A stretch of DNA of 64,000 nucleotides from Providencia stuartii (GTDB taxonomy: Bacteria > Pseudomonadota > Gammaproteobacteria > Enterobacterales > Enterobacteriaceae): contig UGUC01000003.1 in NCBI GenBank assembly GCA_900455155.1, forward strand, positions 434,001 through 498,000. The letters are read 5' to 3'. Numbering within the stretch: position 1 is the first letter of the stretch; every line of letters begins with the position of its first letter. Below the pieces are notes generated by a model, which worked only from the letters and a program-made list of their open reading frames with translations, ran no database searches and was not told the DNA's origin. The translations under genes and the position numbers were made by a program. This document shows, piece by piece, positions 8,197 through 22,037 of the stretch.

Positions 8197-9384
8197 ATGG
8201 CTAAGATCAAACCAGAAACTCAACTCGTGCACCTTGGTAGAAACCCTGCTTTTACTCAAAAAGGCGTGAACCCTATAATCCAGCGCACCTCATCCGTAAT
8301 ATTCAACACCCTTGCTGAGAAGCGCCATGCGACACAAAACAGAGCCAATTCTGTACTTTTTTATGGGCGTCGTGGAACACAAACTCACTTTGCATTTCAA
8401 GAGGCGATGACGGAATTAGAGTGTGGTGCAGGTGCGGTACTTTATCCCTCAGGGGCGGCCGCAATCACCAATGCACTATTATCTTTTATCTCTTCGGGAG
8501 ATCATATTCTTGTCACAGGCTCAGCTTATGATCCCACACAAAACTTTTGCGATAAGATCCTAACAAAACTAAACGTCACAACGGACTATTTTGATCCGAT
8601 GATTGGAGCTGCTATCGCTGAGCTTATCCGTCCTAATACTCGAATAGTCTTTTTAGAAGCGCCCAGTTCTATCACTATGGAGATTCATGATCTCCCTGCT
8701 ATTGTGCAAGCGATACGTCAAAAAGCCCCCGAAACTATTATTATGATTGACAACACTTGGGCCGCGGGCGTGTTATTAAAACCTTTATTATTAGGCATCG
8801 ACATCTCTATCCAGTCTGCGACTAAATATATTAATGGTCACTCGGATGGTATGTTAGGCGTTGCCGTTGCTAATGAGCGCTGCATTGAACCCCTTCGCGA
8901 AAACTCTTATTTACTCGGTCAGACTGCCGATCCTGATACGGTATATATGGCCGGTCGCGGCTTACATACGTTAGCAACGAGACTCAAACAGCATGAAACC
9001 AATGGCTTAGCTGTTGCCCAGTGGTTAGCGCAGCGCCCTGAAGTTGAACGGGTTTTCCATCCCGCGCTTCCTTCTTGTCCGGGGCACTCATTCTTTGTTC
9101 GTGATTTTAGTGGCAGCAACGGGCTATTCTCTTTTCAATTAAAATCACGCTTATCCCAAACACAGTTTGAAAATTTCTTAAATCACTTCAGCCATTTTAA
9201 GATGGGGTATTCATGGGGAGGTTATGAATCTTTGATTTTGGGATACCAAAAAGAAGATCTTATCAGCATGCGTCAGTATGATTTTACCCCCAATGAGGGT
9301 ACTTTTTTCCGTATTCATGTTGGTCTGGAGCATCCCCAAGATTTAATTGATGACCTCACATTGGCATTTGAACGTATCCAATAA
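8197..9384 (+). CDS. metC: Cystathionine beta-lyase
   Basis: PLP enzyme that cleaves cystathionine to homocysteine, pyruvate and ammonia in methionine synthesis. The 395 residues match E. coli MetC in length. Visible motifs are the substrate-side FYGRRGTQTHF, YPSGAAAITNA, the DNTWAAG aspartate, and the PLP lysine in SATKYINGHSD (about residue 210). I start at ATG 8197 (MAKIKPETQLVH) with AAAGGA six bases upstream; an upstream in-frame extension to 8101 lacks similarity. Neighbours exbBD and yghB are in the same order as in E. coli. Confidence 0.95.
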   Translation: MAKIKPETQLVHLGRNPAFTQKGVNPIIQRTSSVIFNTLAEKRHATQNRANSVLFYGRRGTQTHFAFQEAMTELECGAGAVLYPSGAAAITNALLSFISSGDHILVTGSAYDPTQNFCDKILTKLNVTTDYFDPMIGAAIAELIRPNTRIVFLEAPSSITMEIHDLPAIVQAIRQKAPETIIMIDNTWAAGVLLKPLLLGIDISIQSATKYINGHSDGMLGVAVANERCIEPLRENSYLLGQTADPDTVYMAGRGLHTLATRLKQHETNGLAVAQWLAQRPEVERVFHPALPSCPGHSFFVRDFSGSNGLFSFQLKSRLSQTQFENFLNHFSHFKMGYSWGGYESLILGYQKEDLISMRQYDFTPNEGTFFRIHVGLEHPQDLIDDLTLAFERIQ

Positions 9385-9397
9385 TGGTGTTTTGTTA

Positions 9398-9431
9398 CAC
9401 GCTTTCATCATCGACCCAAGATGAAAGCGTG
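9398..9431. terminator. 12-bp hairpin after metC
   Basis: CACGCTTTCATC pairs perfectly with GATGAAAGCGTG across a 10-base loop, 14 bases after the metC stop. No T-run follows, so it may protect or process the 3' end rather than terminate. Confidence 0.45.
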
Positions 9432-9554
9432 AAAATTCAATCATCTTATTTATCAACTAATCCTCTCATTTAGTAAACAAATCAAACTTGGTATGGTTTT
9501 TTCCTGTAATATAAGAAAAGAAATTCGCTTTTTCGTAGATAGACAGGAACAATT

Positions 9555-10226
9555 ATGGAAGTACTACGCGAAATCGTGCTGGCGCTTTGGCATCATGATT
9601 TCCTTAAACTCTCCAATCCAGAAGTGCTTTGGGTTATTTACACAGTTCTCTTTGTGGTCATTGTGCTAGAAAATGGGGTACTCCCCGCCGCTTTTTTACC
9701 TGGTGATACCTTATTGATCCTTTCGGGAGCCTTAATTGCAAAAGGAGTGCTGCACTTTATTCCGACCATTTTGCTACTAACAACAGCGGCAAGCTTGGGG
9801 TGTTGGCTCGGTTTTCTTCAAGGAAGGTGGTTGAGTGAAACAAAAATCGTTAAGCGTTGGCTCTCACAGATCCCGCATGAATATCATGATAAAGCCAACC
9901 ATATGTTTCATAAACAAGGCCTTTACGCCTTACTCATCGGTCGTTTTTTAGCCTTTGTCCGCACACTATTGCCGGTATTAGCTGGGCTGTCTGAGTTAAG
10001 CCATCGACGTTTTCAACTCTTCAATTGGTTAAGTGGCTTACTTTGGGTAGGCATTATCGTGACATTAGGATATGCACTGAACCAAATTCCTTTTGTGAAG
10101 CAACATGAGCAAATCGTCATTAGCGTATTAATGATCTTACCTGTACTTTTGCTCATCGGTGGGCTTATCGGCTCCATCATGATGTATTGGAAACATCGCA
10201 AGTCTATCAATAATAAATCGAAATAA
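9555..10226 (+). CDS. yghB: DedA-family membrane protein YghB
   Basis: Inner-membrane protein of the DedA/VTT family, needed in E. coli together with YqjA for envelope maintenance and normal cell division. Recent work on the family points to lipid-carrier flipping. The 223 residues carry hydrophobic segments and the DedA signatures [22 protein letters not shown], with the acidic residues D and E, and [18 protein letters not shown] with the essential arginines. The start is ATG 9555 with an AGGAAC site. It follows metC in the same direction, as in E. coli. Confidence 0.93.
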   Translation: MEVLREIVLALWHHDFLKLSNPEVLWVIYTVLFVVIVLENGVLPAAFLPGDTLLILSGALIAKGVLHFIPTILLLTTAASLGCWLGFLQGRWLSETKIVKRWLSQIPHEYHDKANHMFHKQGLYALLIGRFLAFVRTLLPVLAGLSELSHRRFQLFNWLSGLLWVGIIVTLGYALNQIPFVKQHEQIVISVLMILPVLLLIGGLIGSIMMYWKHRKSINNKSK

Positions 10227-10252
10227 TAAAAACCGCCTCATCATTGAGGCGG
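10227..10252 (-). terminator. Terminator of the MerR/TipAS gene
   Basis: On the minus strand, CCGCCTCA-ATGA-TGAGGCGG is followed by TTTTTATT, 28 bases after the regulator's stop and just past the convergent yghB stop. Confidence 0.8.
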
Positions 10253-10279
10253 CATTAGACTTAGTTATGATGGCTGATT

Positions 10280-11296
10280 TTAATGCGCTGTTAAGGCCGC
10301 AAATAAGTATTGACCAATTTCAGGGGTCATCCACGTACCTTGTGAAATAATAGGGTTTTCGCGATAAATTTGACGAATTTTTTCCTGTAATTCAGGGTCT
10401 CCCCCAGTAAATTGATTAAACATGTTTAACCATGTTTTAGCCAATGATTGCACTTCTGGTGATTCAGGCGATACACCTGATTGCTGCGCTCTGTATAAGC
10501 CCGCAATCAATTCAGGCCATACTTTACCTGATTCAAAGTAGTGTTCACGCACAAATGCAAACTGTGAATCCGTTAAATAAGACTTAAAAATCGCAAGCTG
10601 GTGCTCGCTAAACCCTTTCGCCACATATTCAATCATTTCCTCAGTAATACCTGAAGACAATGCAAATTCATTATCCGACAAATGAATTTTATTCAATCTA
10701 GCGAAAAAGTCAGGGTTCCCACCAGTATCACGCTCTAAAGCGATCATCCACTCCGCTGACACTTTGCGCGCTTGTTCAGAGTCAGGTGTAACACCTTCTT
10801 GCATAAGGTTTTTAACGGTTTCTACGCGTTGCTGCCACTCTTGGCTTTTTAACGTATTCGCCGTATATAATGGCATTTTTTCTAATTCTTTCGGTGTAAA
10901 ATACTTGTCGTACATAGACATCATCTCCAATATGGAAAACCAATCAGCCTGAGTGAGAATATCGCCAGCTTGCATTTGTAATTGAAGCTGCTCTAACCGA
11001 TAGCGTAGTTTGGCTATCTGTTTCATCTGTTCAGAAAGCGCGCTAATACGTTCCTGTAACAATTGCGCCATATTCCCACTATGGCCATCTAAGATCTTAC
11101 CGATGTCTTTGAGTTTAACGCCCACTTGTCTGAGCATTTGAATTTGAGTTAAACGCTCGAGACACTCTACGTTATAGAGTCGATAACCCGCATCGGTTCT
11201 CGCAGTTGGAACGAGTAATCCTATCTCTTCATAATGATGAAGTGTGCGAATGGTTAGCCCTGTTTTTTGTGCAATCTCACCCACTTGAAATAGCAT
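10280..11296 (-). CDS. MerR-family regulator with TipAS-type domains
   Basis: Transcription activator of 338 residues. The N-terminus is a MerR winged helix (GEIAQKTGLTIRTLHHYEEIGLL, then RTDAGYRLY), followed by a dimerisation coiled coil at about 75-115. The remainder holds two TipAS-like alpha-helical repeats, one around EWQQRVETVKNLMQEGVTPDS and one around KVWPELIAGLYRAQQSGVSPES. TipAS domains bind antibiotics and other small molecules, so this is probably a drug-responsive regulator; the ligand is unknown. The ribosome binding site is CAGGAGG. Its promoter has the 19-bp spacer and palindrome of MerR autoregulation. Confidence 0.88.
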   Translation of the reverse strand: MLFQVGEIAQKTGLTIRTLHHYEEIGLLVPTARTDAGYRLYNVECLERLTQIQMLRQVGVKLKDIGKILDGHSGNMAQLLQERISALSEQMKQIAKLRYRLEQLQLQMQAGDILTQADWFSILEMMSMYDKYFTPKELEKMPLYTANTLKSQEWQQRVETVKNLMQEGVTPDSEQARKVSAEWMIALERDTGGNPDFFARLNKIHLSDNEFALSSGITEEMIEYVAKGFSEHQLAIFKSYLTDSQFAFVREHYFESGKVWPELIAGLYRAQQSGVSPESPEVQSLAKTWLNMFNQFTGGDPELQEKIRQIYRENPIISQGTWMTPEIGQYLFAALTAH

Positions 11297-11321
11297 ATCG
11301 AACCTCCTGTGATTGATGTGC

Positions 11322-11352
11322 AGGTTAGTGCCTCACGTTACGTGAGAGTCAA
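11322..11352 (-). promoter_or_regulatory. MerR-type autoregulated promoter with 19-bp spacer
   Basis: On the minus strand, TTGACT (-35, 11347-11352) and TAACCT (-10, 11322-11327) are separated by exactly 19 bases. The spacer contains the palindrome CTCACG-TAA-CGTGAG. The over-long spacer with an internal dyad is the hallmark of promoters that MerR proteins untwist, so the adjacent regulator probably controls itself. Confidence 0.8.
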
Positions 11353-11468
11353 CCGTTTCTGACAAGAATTTTATCTTTTTTTCTCTTTCTAGATCATCTT
11401 TATCTTCACAAACACACTGATTATAATTTTCGCGGAATAACCCACACTGAATAATAATGGTGAAATTA

Positions 11469-11867
11469 ATGAGTATGAAAGCAATATGTATAGGATTGCT
11501 TTTACTCCCTTCTTTAGGGTTAGCAAATCCCCTAAACACCGGAGAGCCGAGTACGCCTGGGTATGAGAAAGCCGAGGAAGCTAAAGCGTGTATTGACCAA
11601 TATGCTTTTGATATCGCAAGACAATATGACCAACCTGCCAGCCAAATAGCTGAAGCGGCTCTTGGTTACTGTGATCAAAAGATAGAGTCATTTCGCCAAT
11701 ACAACCGAGAAATGAGTGTTGCCAACATTCCACAAAGTAACCTCCGAGAGCTTTCTTTGCGGGGAGCCGCGCTCTATGCTGCCGACCAGCAATTCCATGA
11801 TCTCAAACTTTCGTGGATAAAAGATATTGAATACAAAATATTAAAACACAGAGAAGCAACACAATAG
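11469..11867 (+). CDS. Small secreted protein of unknown function
   Basis: A 132-residue protein with a Sec signal peptide (MSMKAICIGLLLLPSLGLA, cleavage before NPLNTG). The mature part is mostly polar helix with two cysteines, EAKACIDQYA and GYCDQKIES, which could form a disulfide in the periplasm. I recognise no family. Three in-frame ATGs lie close together (11457, 11469, 11475); 11469 has the best ribosome binding site (GGTG). The codon use looks ordinary. It lies between the divergent MerR/TipAS gene and convergent carB, with a shared terminator after it. Confidence 0.7.
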   Translation: MSMKAICIGLLLLPSLGLANPLNTGEPSTPGYEKAEEAKACIDQYAFDIARQYDQPASQIAEAALGYCDQKIESFRQYNREMSVANIPQSNLRELSLRGAALYAADQQFHDLKLSWIKDIEYKILKHREATQ

Positions 11868-11881
11868 TATTTTCTTAAAAT

Positions 11882-11920
11882 AAAAAAGCCCTGCCATTTA
11901 AGATTAAGGACAGGGCTTTA
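11882..11920. terminator. Bidirectional terminator between the secreted protein and carB
   Basis: AAAGCCCTG...CAGGGCTTT, with A-rich and T-rich flanks, sits between the two convergent genes. Confidence 0.8.
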
Positions 11921-11936
11921 AACTTATCTTATTGCA

Positions 11937-15160
<3,224 letters not shown>

Positions 15161-15174
15161 TTTTCTGCTCCCGA

Positions 15175-16338
15175 TTATTTTGCGTTATGACGAGGTTGGT
15201 TCTGGCGATATTCATGGATAAGTTCGATGAAGTGATCGAACAATTTCGCCGCATCGTGAGGGCCAGAACTTGCTTCAGGGTGCCCTTGGAAACTAAACGC
15301 TGGCTTATCCGTACGGTGAATACCTTGCAGAGTGCCATCAAACAATGACTTATGTGTCACACGTAATGTGTCGGGTAATGTTGACTCATCGACAGCAAAA
15401 CCATGGTTTTGTGCTGTGATCATGACAACATTTTGATCTAAATCTTTAACTGGATGGTTTGCACCATGGTGACCAAACTTCATTTTCATCGTACTTGCGC
15501 CGCTTGCTAACGCCAGTAGCTGGTGCCCTAGGCAGATACCAAAAACAGGAATTTCTGTTTTTAAGAAATCTTGAATTGCTTTGATAGCATAGTCACAAGG
15601 GGCAGGGTCGCCAGGCCCGTTAGAAAGGAAAATACCATCTGGATCCATCGCCAATACGGTTTCTGCTGGTGTTGTTGCAGGAACGACAGTCAAACGGCAC
15701 CCACGATCCACTAGCATACGTAAAATATTACGCTTAGCCCCAAAGTCATAAGCGACTACATGTAACGGTAGCTCATCTTCACTTTTCGCACTCAGTTGAC
15801 CATCAGCCAAAGTCCAAGAGCCTTGAGTCCAACTGTATGCTTCTTTCGTGCACACTTCTTTCGCCAAATCTAAGCCGTTTAGGCCAGAGAATGAGCGAGC
15901 TTTTTCCAGCGCCAACGCCGCATCTGGTGCATCACCGGCAATGATACAGCCGTTCTGAGCCCCTTTTTCTCTTAATAAACGCGTTAATTTACGTGTATCA
16001 ATATCGGCGATAGCAACGACATTATGACGTTTCAGGTATTCTGATAGGCCTTCCTGACCGCGAAAGTTACTATAAACCAGTGGTAGGTCACGAATAATCA
16101 AACCTTGAGCATGAACATTTGGGGATTCTTCGTCATCAGCATTAGTGCCGACATTACCAATATGGGGATAGGTGAGAGTAACAATTTGGCGGGAATAGGA
16201 AGGGTCGGTAATTATTTCTTGATATCCGGTCATTGACGTATTGAAAACGACTTCTCCAACAGCGGCCCCTTCAGCACCAATGGCGCGCCCGTGGAATTCG
16301 GTTCCGTCTTCGAGAACCAGTATAGCTGACTTAATCAA
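15175..16338 (-). CDS. carA: Carbamoyl-phosphate synthase small (glutaminase) subunit
   Basis: Class I glutamine amidotransferase that hydrolyses glutamine and channels ammonia to CarB. The 387 residues have the nucleophile in [15 protein letters not shown], with the His-Glu partner near [10 protein letters not shown]. The start is the rare codon TTG at 16338 after CTGGAGGGTG, giving (M)[12 protein letters not shown]. coli carA also starts with TTG, so this is conserved rather than an error. An upstream in-frame ATG at 16365 lies inside the ArgR operator and is unlikely to be used. It is first in the carAB operon. Confidence 0.95.
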   Translation of the reverse strand: MIKSAILVLEDGTEFHGRAIGAEGAAVGEVVFNTSMTGYQEIITDPSYSRQIVTLTYPHIGNVGTNADDEESPNVHAQGLIIRDLPLVYSNFRGQEGLSEYLKRHNVVAIADIDTRKLTRLLREKGAQNGCIIAGDAPDAALALEKARSFSGLNGLDLAKEVCTKEAYSWTQGSWTLADGQLSAKSEDELPLHVVAYDFGAKRNILRMLVDRGCRLTVVPATTPAETVLAMDPDGIFLSNGPGDPAPCDYAIKAIQDFLKTEIPVFGICLGHQLLALASGASTMKMKFGHHGANHPVKDLDQNVVMITAQNHGFAVDESTLPDTLRVTHKSLFDGTLQGIHRTDKPAFSFQGHPEASSGPHDAAKLFDHFIELIHEYRQNQPRHNAK

Positions 16339-16348
16339 AACACCCTCC

Positions 16349-16387
16349 AGGGAATAATAAATCACAATTAGTGCATATTAATTCAGA
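16349..16387 (-). promoter_or_regulatory. Tandem ArgR boxes at the carA promoter
   Basis: On the minus strand, TGAATTAATATGCA (16372-16385) and TGATTTATTATTCC (16351-16364) each match the ARG box core TGAAT-W4-ATTCA with one or two mismatches. They are 21 bases apart centre to centre, the standard spacing for hexameric ArgR. A possible -35 TTGATT lies at 16400-16405. Arginine should therefore repress carAB from here, as at the E. coli P2 promoter. The remaining AT-rich DNA to 16784 probably holds a pyrimidine-controlled upstream promoter, which I cannot place. Confidence 0.7.
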
Positions 16388-16784
16388 TTTGAGGATCTAA
16401 ATCAATGCCAAAATGCGTTTTTAAGCAAATTTTTGGCAAATTGCGCGCATTCTAATGATGAGATGAGGTCTTGTCTAGGAAAAAACGCATTTTTTTCATT
16501 TTTTTGTTACTTTTTTAGTGATCAGCCCAATTTTTAGTGCGATGGCTAGCAAAACTAACACCAATAGTACCTAAGTAAACGGTTGCAAACTGAATTAAGT
16601 GAATATCTTATGGTAAAGCAGGAAGAGTATCGAAGAAAGTCTATTTTTTAAGCAAAAAGACTTAGAAAAAACAACTAAACAGTAAGAAATAAAGGTAATT
16701 TATAAAATACATAACAATAGATGCAAATCACAACAGATACGTAGATAACATCATGATTTGCATCAACAATATTAAAAAATAAAT

Positions 16785-17609
<825 letters not shown>

Positions 17610-17806
17610 CTATCCTTTTTTGTCCGTTTTGCGGTGAATGTGAGGCCTAATACCACTTCACTCGCCACCACAACATCGTCATGTGAAAAATCATTGTGAT
17701 ATAGCTTAGCGAGCCTCTTGAGACTCTGCTAGCTCTAATCTTGAATTATTAACAAAAGCGTATAATGGCTAGAAATTATCATAAAAAGTTGTGGGAAAAA
17801 TAGGAA

Positions 17807-17835
17807 TAGCCACAGAAGGGGGTCCTCTGTGGCTA
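17807..17835 (-). terminator. Terminator after the ter kinase gene
   Basis: TAGCCACAGA and TCTGTGGCTA form a perfect 10-bp stem 18 bases after the kinase stop. On the minus strand it is followed by TTCCTATTTTT, a weak T-run. Confidence 0.6.
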
Positions 17836-17853
17836 GCGTGTGAGATAAGTCAG

Positions 17854-19356
17854 CTAATCATTAGAAATTAATTGAACGACGACTAGTCGGCCGCCTTCTT
17901 CTGTCGATAACACAAACTGCAAGCCATCAGTCAATGCAATCTTATCGCCAATAGGTATCTGTCTTTTTTCTGGTAATACCATCAAGCCATCAATACGTTC
18001 ATTCACTAGCCACCATTGGTTATTGTGGAAAATAAAATAACCAACACGTTTCTTTTGCTCATCCGTTGTTCGCTCATTAGGCGCAATAAGTCGATTAACA
18101 TGCCAAGCATAAAGTGATTGCCCACTCCATACCATCAACCGGTGGTCATCTGGTCGATAATTTCCCGCTTTACGTGAAGAGTATAGGTTTAAGATCGGTA
18201 ATTTACCTGAGTATGCAGTGCCACAATAAGGGCAAACAGGGTGCATTTTCCCAGAAAAAACATACCATTGCTGCTCACAATCATGGTTTTGACACGGTTG
18301 AATGAGATCGACAGTTTTTACTAGTGCCGTTTCCCACTCATCCGCAGTAGGCCTGAGAGAGGGTTCGTGCAGACCAGCAATAAACGCTTTTTCAAATAAC
18401 GGCGTTAAATAAGGCCCCATCACGGTATAAGGGATTTTTTCAGGATCAGCCCAAGGCAAAGATGAAGGTTTAACCTGATTCAATTTAACGGCATTACTTC
18501 TATCGGTAGGGTGTTCAATAAAAAGCGCTTTTTCCCCCATTAATAAGCTTTCATCATTCATCTCATCATCCATATCATGAATTTTACCGCCACGCAGTGG
18601 ATGTCGATAAAATAAATACATATAGATCAGAACTGATAACGCATGCCTATCTGTAGTAATACTCGGTAAAATACGATTTGGGTCGGATTTGGCTAAATGA
18701 GCCGTTTTGACCACTTCCGGTGCAATAAAATCTGGTGTACCGACCACATCGGGGGGGTATTTTCCAGGAACCACTAACCCATCAATATCAATCACGCACG
18801 CATGCCCCTGTTCAGGGTCGATTAGCACGTTTTTATAGCTTAGATCACTGTGACACAGACCCGCAGCGTGCATTCGGCGAACGGCTCTTGCCAACAAAAG
18901 ACACACTTTCAAGTAATTCAGCATATTGCCGCGTTCACGCGGATCTAAGAATTTATTTTGATTATTTGCGCTGGCAAACCACTTTCCTTCTTTTTCACGG
19001 CCTTTAATCGCTAGGAAGTCATTATTCTTAGAGCCATATTTAAAGAAAAAATGGGATTGATAAGTTGGAACAACAATACCAACCTTACCTTCATGCTTCA
19101 CAATATCGGTTGGCCAACAAAACAAACCCTTCCAGTATTCACCACCAATTTGCTCAAAAATATTTTTTCTGTATTGCCCTGTGATCATATCAATACGTTC
19201 AAGCGCTTGCGCATTTTGGGGCGTTTTATAAAATGCGACGACATAGGATCTGTCTGGCGAAAAATAGACATCCTTCATTGAGCCTGAACCAATAATTTCG
19301 TCAACGTATTGAACGGTTTTCCCATCCTGAGTTGTACAGGTAATAATATTTGCCAT
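17854..19356 (-). CDS. Ter-locus serine/threonine protein kinase with zinc ribbon
   Basis: Cytoplasmic eukaryotic-type kinase of 500 residues, the kinase of the TerY-phosphatase-kinase triad. Motifs in order: glycine loop GSGSMKDVYF (about 23-32), catalytic HSDLSYKN (169-176, an HRDxKxxN variant), DIDG in place of DFG (190-193), and the PDFIAPEV activation-segment end. After about 350 comes a four-cysteine zinc ribbon (CQNHDCEQQW and CPYCG). The last 120 residues end in GDKIALTDGLQFVLS, which looks FHA-like; that is inference. The start is ATG 19356 after GGTGG; a TTG lies 12 bases upstream. It lies 30 bases after the phosphatase gene, last in the operon. Substrates are unknown. Confidence 0.85.
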   Translation of the reverse strand: MANIITCTTQDGKTVQYVDEIIGSGSMKDVYFSPDRSYVVAFYKTPQNAQALERIDMITGQYRKNIFEQIGGEYWKGLFCWPTDIVKHEGKVGIVVPTYQSHFFFKYGSKNNDFLAIKGREKEGKWFASANNQNKFLDPRERGNMLNYLKVCLLLARAVRRMHAAGLCHSDLSYKNVLIDPEQGHACVIDIDGLVVPGKYPPDVVGTPDFIAPEVVKTAHLAKSDPNRILPSITTDRHALSVLIYMYLFYRHPLRGGKIHDMDDEMNDESLLMGEKALFIEHPTDRSNAVKLNQVKPSSLPWADPEKIPYTVMGPYLTPLFEKAFIAGLHEPSLRPTADEWETALVKTVDLIQPCQNHDCEQQWYVFSGKMHPVCPYCGTAYSGKLPILNLYSSRKAGNYRPDDHRLMVWSGQSLYAWHVNRLIAPNERTTDEQKKRVGYFIFHNNQWWLVNERIDGLMVLPEKRQIPIGDKIALTDGLQFVLSTEEGGRLVVVQLISND

Positions 19357-19386
19357 AAAAACCACCAAATTTATATTTCAGAACGG

Positions 19387-20926
19387 TTACCAAGCAACAA
19401 TGATGGTGCGATCATCATGATTACCTGCTGAGAAAAAATTTAACCATTCGGCAAGCTTTTTATCAGCCTCTACTGGGCTTTCTAAACAAGGCGTTATTTG
19501 CTCAAGAAGATCATCCCATCGCTGTGGATCTTTCAGGCCGTTATCGGTTTCAAAAATAGGATCAGAAACCCCATCAGTCATCAGGATCAGGTGAGTGATT
19601 TCAGGCCATTTACCAATCCCGATCCGCCGATTAAAGTCGTTATCATTGATTTCACTCTCATCGAGGAAACGGGTTTGCCCTGCATACTCCCCACTGTCGG
19701 GTACACCAAGAAGACGTACTTTACCTGCTGGACCATAAACCGCAATTGCCCCATCCCCCATCCAAAACGAAGCCGCGAATAACTCATCGCCAACACGCAT
19801 TGAAGCCGTCGCCAGTAGCGTCGTTGAGAATGATTTAATCGGTTGATCAACGTGAATAGCTTCATTTTTAATATTATTGATCGTCAATTGTGCTGCGTTA
19901 TGGAACAACTTAGCAAAGTAGGCACCGATATATTTGGTTGATTCCGCATCCCATGACGTCAGCGCTCCCATAAAATTGTGCTCTTTCTTCATCGCTAGCA
20001 CTCGATAACCGCCCGTTAAGGTACTCACCGAATGTATTGACCGCAATACGTGAGCCTTCACGTGAGTTTTTTGCACTGCCTGCGCCATCAGCAACAATCA
20101 TTAAGCTCCAACCACTTTTATCATCATGGTGAATATAAAAATCATCATCACGAAATGATCCAGCGTGTTCATGAGAGCGACCACGGCGGCTTGCTGCTGC
20201 AATACGCAATGGGCCTTCTGAAATAATTTGATGGTCAATATGCTTTTTAGGGTAAGGGCTATCTGCTGGTGGCTCATTAATTTGCCATAGACTACGAGGA
20301 TCAGGATTGATAATAAACATCCCCTCTGTGGTACAAGGCTCTCGGCCTTCACTTGACCAAACTACCGACATCTTAATGTTGCCACTTTGTGTTGGTACGC
20401 CTGATAACATTGATGTTTCAGCATTAAAGGTAACGCCAATCTCATCTGAAAAATCGACACGCTCAACGGTTGCCGTTTCACCATTACTCAATAACACTTG
20501 AACTTGAGAATTAAAGGCAAGCCCAACTCGCCCATTTGCGATCACAATGCTCGCAGTAGGAGGCAGAGAAACGGGTTCTTTCGTGATATTCGCATTGCCT
20601 GCTGCGGGGATCTGCCCCGGTTTAAGCACGGGCTCTTTTTCCAAAGATACAGGCTCGGTGACCTGCTGTGACTGGCTTTGCAAATAAGGCAATAATAGAG
20701 TCAGTTGTGAATCACTGAATTGGCACTCATTCAACCTATCAGCGAACTGTGCCTGCTCTTTAATATCTGCACATTTTTCTTGGATTTGCTCAAGAATGTT
20801 AAAAATGGCTTCAGCTATTTGTTTATCTTCATAAATTGCCACCAAAGCGCTTTCAGAAATAGGCATATTACGATTTCTAATTGCGTGCTCTAGCAGCAAT
20901 TTAATCAATAGTGCATTTTGATCCAT
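19387..20926 (-). CDS. PP2C-type protein phosphatase of the ter locus (one frameshift)
   Basis: Metal-dependent phosphatase that probably reverses the neighbouring kinase. Motifs are VADGAGSAKNSREGSR, WMGDGAIAVYG, LILMTDGVSDP and NHDDRTIIV, the metal-binding aspartates of PP2C. Residues about 1-240 are extra: a helical N-terminus, then an Ig-like segment (GLAFNSQVQV...SGVPTQSGNIKMSV). The frame shifts at the A4 run 19972-19975 (T4 in the coding strand). Dropping one base joins DEERAQF to MGALTSWDAES and gives 512 residues. This is probably a sequencing error. The start overlaps the terY3 stop by one base. Confidence 0.82.
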
Positions 20927-21969
20927 TACCCTTTTCCTCTAGTCACATCAAAATCAGACTGGTCATCACTATTGTTAAAAGAGATCCCCCTTTCACACCA
21001 AGGACAGATGACAGATTCAGGGCCATTGACACAGAGTAATTTGCCACAGGCACAGACGGCGAAAGCGGTCGCATTACCACAATATGGGCAACCTGGCGTA
21101 CCATTTAGCTCGCTAGTGTTCACTTGTGACATATTCGCGCTATCATCGCTCCACGCAAAATAACTTTCATCAATGGTGTAACACCCTGTAAGGTTAAAGT
21201 GACTGAGGTTCAATTTGAAGTTCAGGTTAGGTAGATGTGTTGGTGGACGTTCATATTTCATCAAATAAGGCCGTTTAGAACGGTTACAACGCCCGACAAA
21301 AGTGACGCAAGTATCATCATAACTTGCCGCAATTTCATCTTTAGCTAACCGCACCACTTGCTCTGTCTTATGCAATAGTGGTGGTGCTTCATCGCCCACA
21401 CTGCGACTTTGGGAAACAACGGATGCCGTAATCCATTTGATAAATTTAGTAAAATCCCCTTCCTGAGCTTCCGTGAACAATAAAACGTTCTCCGTTAATT
21501 GCGATAATACGTTTAAGTCAGCAGAGGCGCCTAAGCCAATCGCAATTAAATTGACTTTAGAGGCATATTTTTCTTTCCAACGCTGAATTTCCGGTGCCAC
21601 ATTATCGGTAGGTCGCCCATCTGTCAGTAAATAGACCACAGGCTTCCAATCCCCTTTTCTTTCATAAGTGGTTTTTTGGACTTGAGTATCTATTTGATAG
21701 GATAATTCTTTCAGGGCGCTACCAAGACTGGTTCCACCCCCTATGGGCAATTGAGGTGGATAGAAGGAAACAACTTCCGTTAACGGCACAATTGTTTTAG
21801 CAATACCCGCAAAAGCGATAATGGAAATCCAAGCTGTTTCTAATGCATGAGGGTCTTTTCTGAGATCGTTGACGATCATCTGTAGACCATCATTCATTTT
21901 TTTTAGGTTTTCTCCCACCATGGATTCAGAACAGTCAAGCACGAAGAAAATAGGCAGTCTTCTCATCAC
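20926..21969 (-). CDS. terY3: TerY-type vWA protein with C-terminal zinc-binding domain
   Basis: 347 residues. Residues 1-200 are a von Willebrand A domain with an altered MIDAS motif, DCSESM instead of DxSxS-M, plus GGGTSLGSAL and LLTDGRPTD. The C-terminal part (about 215-347) ends in paired cysteines, CPYCGNATAFAVCAC and CPWC, i.e. a TerY-C-type metal-binding module. TerY proteins are thought to act as metal-dependent scaffolds that TerD-like proteins, kinase and phosphatase bind. The start is ATG 21969, about 100 bases after terY2, with a strong palindrome between. The symbol follows the plasmid R478 order and is tentative. Confidence 0.83.
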   Translation of the reverse strand: MMRRLPIFFVLDCSESMVGENLKKMNDGLQMIVNDLRKDPHALETAWISIIAFAGIAKTIVPLTEVVSFYPPQLPIGGGTSLGSALKELSYQIDTQVQKTTYERKGDWKPVVYLLTDGRPTDNVAPEIQRWKEKYASKVNLIAIGLGASADLNVLSQLTENVLLFTEAQEGDFTKFIKWITASVVSQSRSVGDEAPPLLHKTEQVVRLAKDEIAASYDDTCVTFVGRCNRSKRPYLMKYERPPTHLPNLNFKLNLSHFNLTGCYTIDESYFAWSDDSANMSQVNTSELNGTPGCPYCGNATAFAVCACGKLLCVNGPESVICPWCERGISFNNSDDQSDFDVTRGKG

Positions 21970-22037
21970 TAAACCTTATTACAAGTAAATTCCTTTCAAG
22001 CTGTCCTGTTGTTCATCAAACAGTGGATAGCCCAATA

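Noticed and set aside
17640..17760. Third copy of the palindromic repeat near dapB (TAGCTCTAATCTTGAATTATT resembles the repeat end)
   Set aside because: Only a short stretch matches and the inverted partner is missing.
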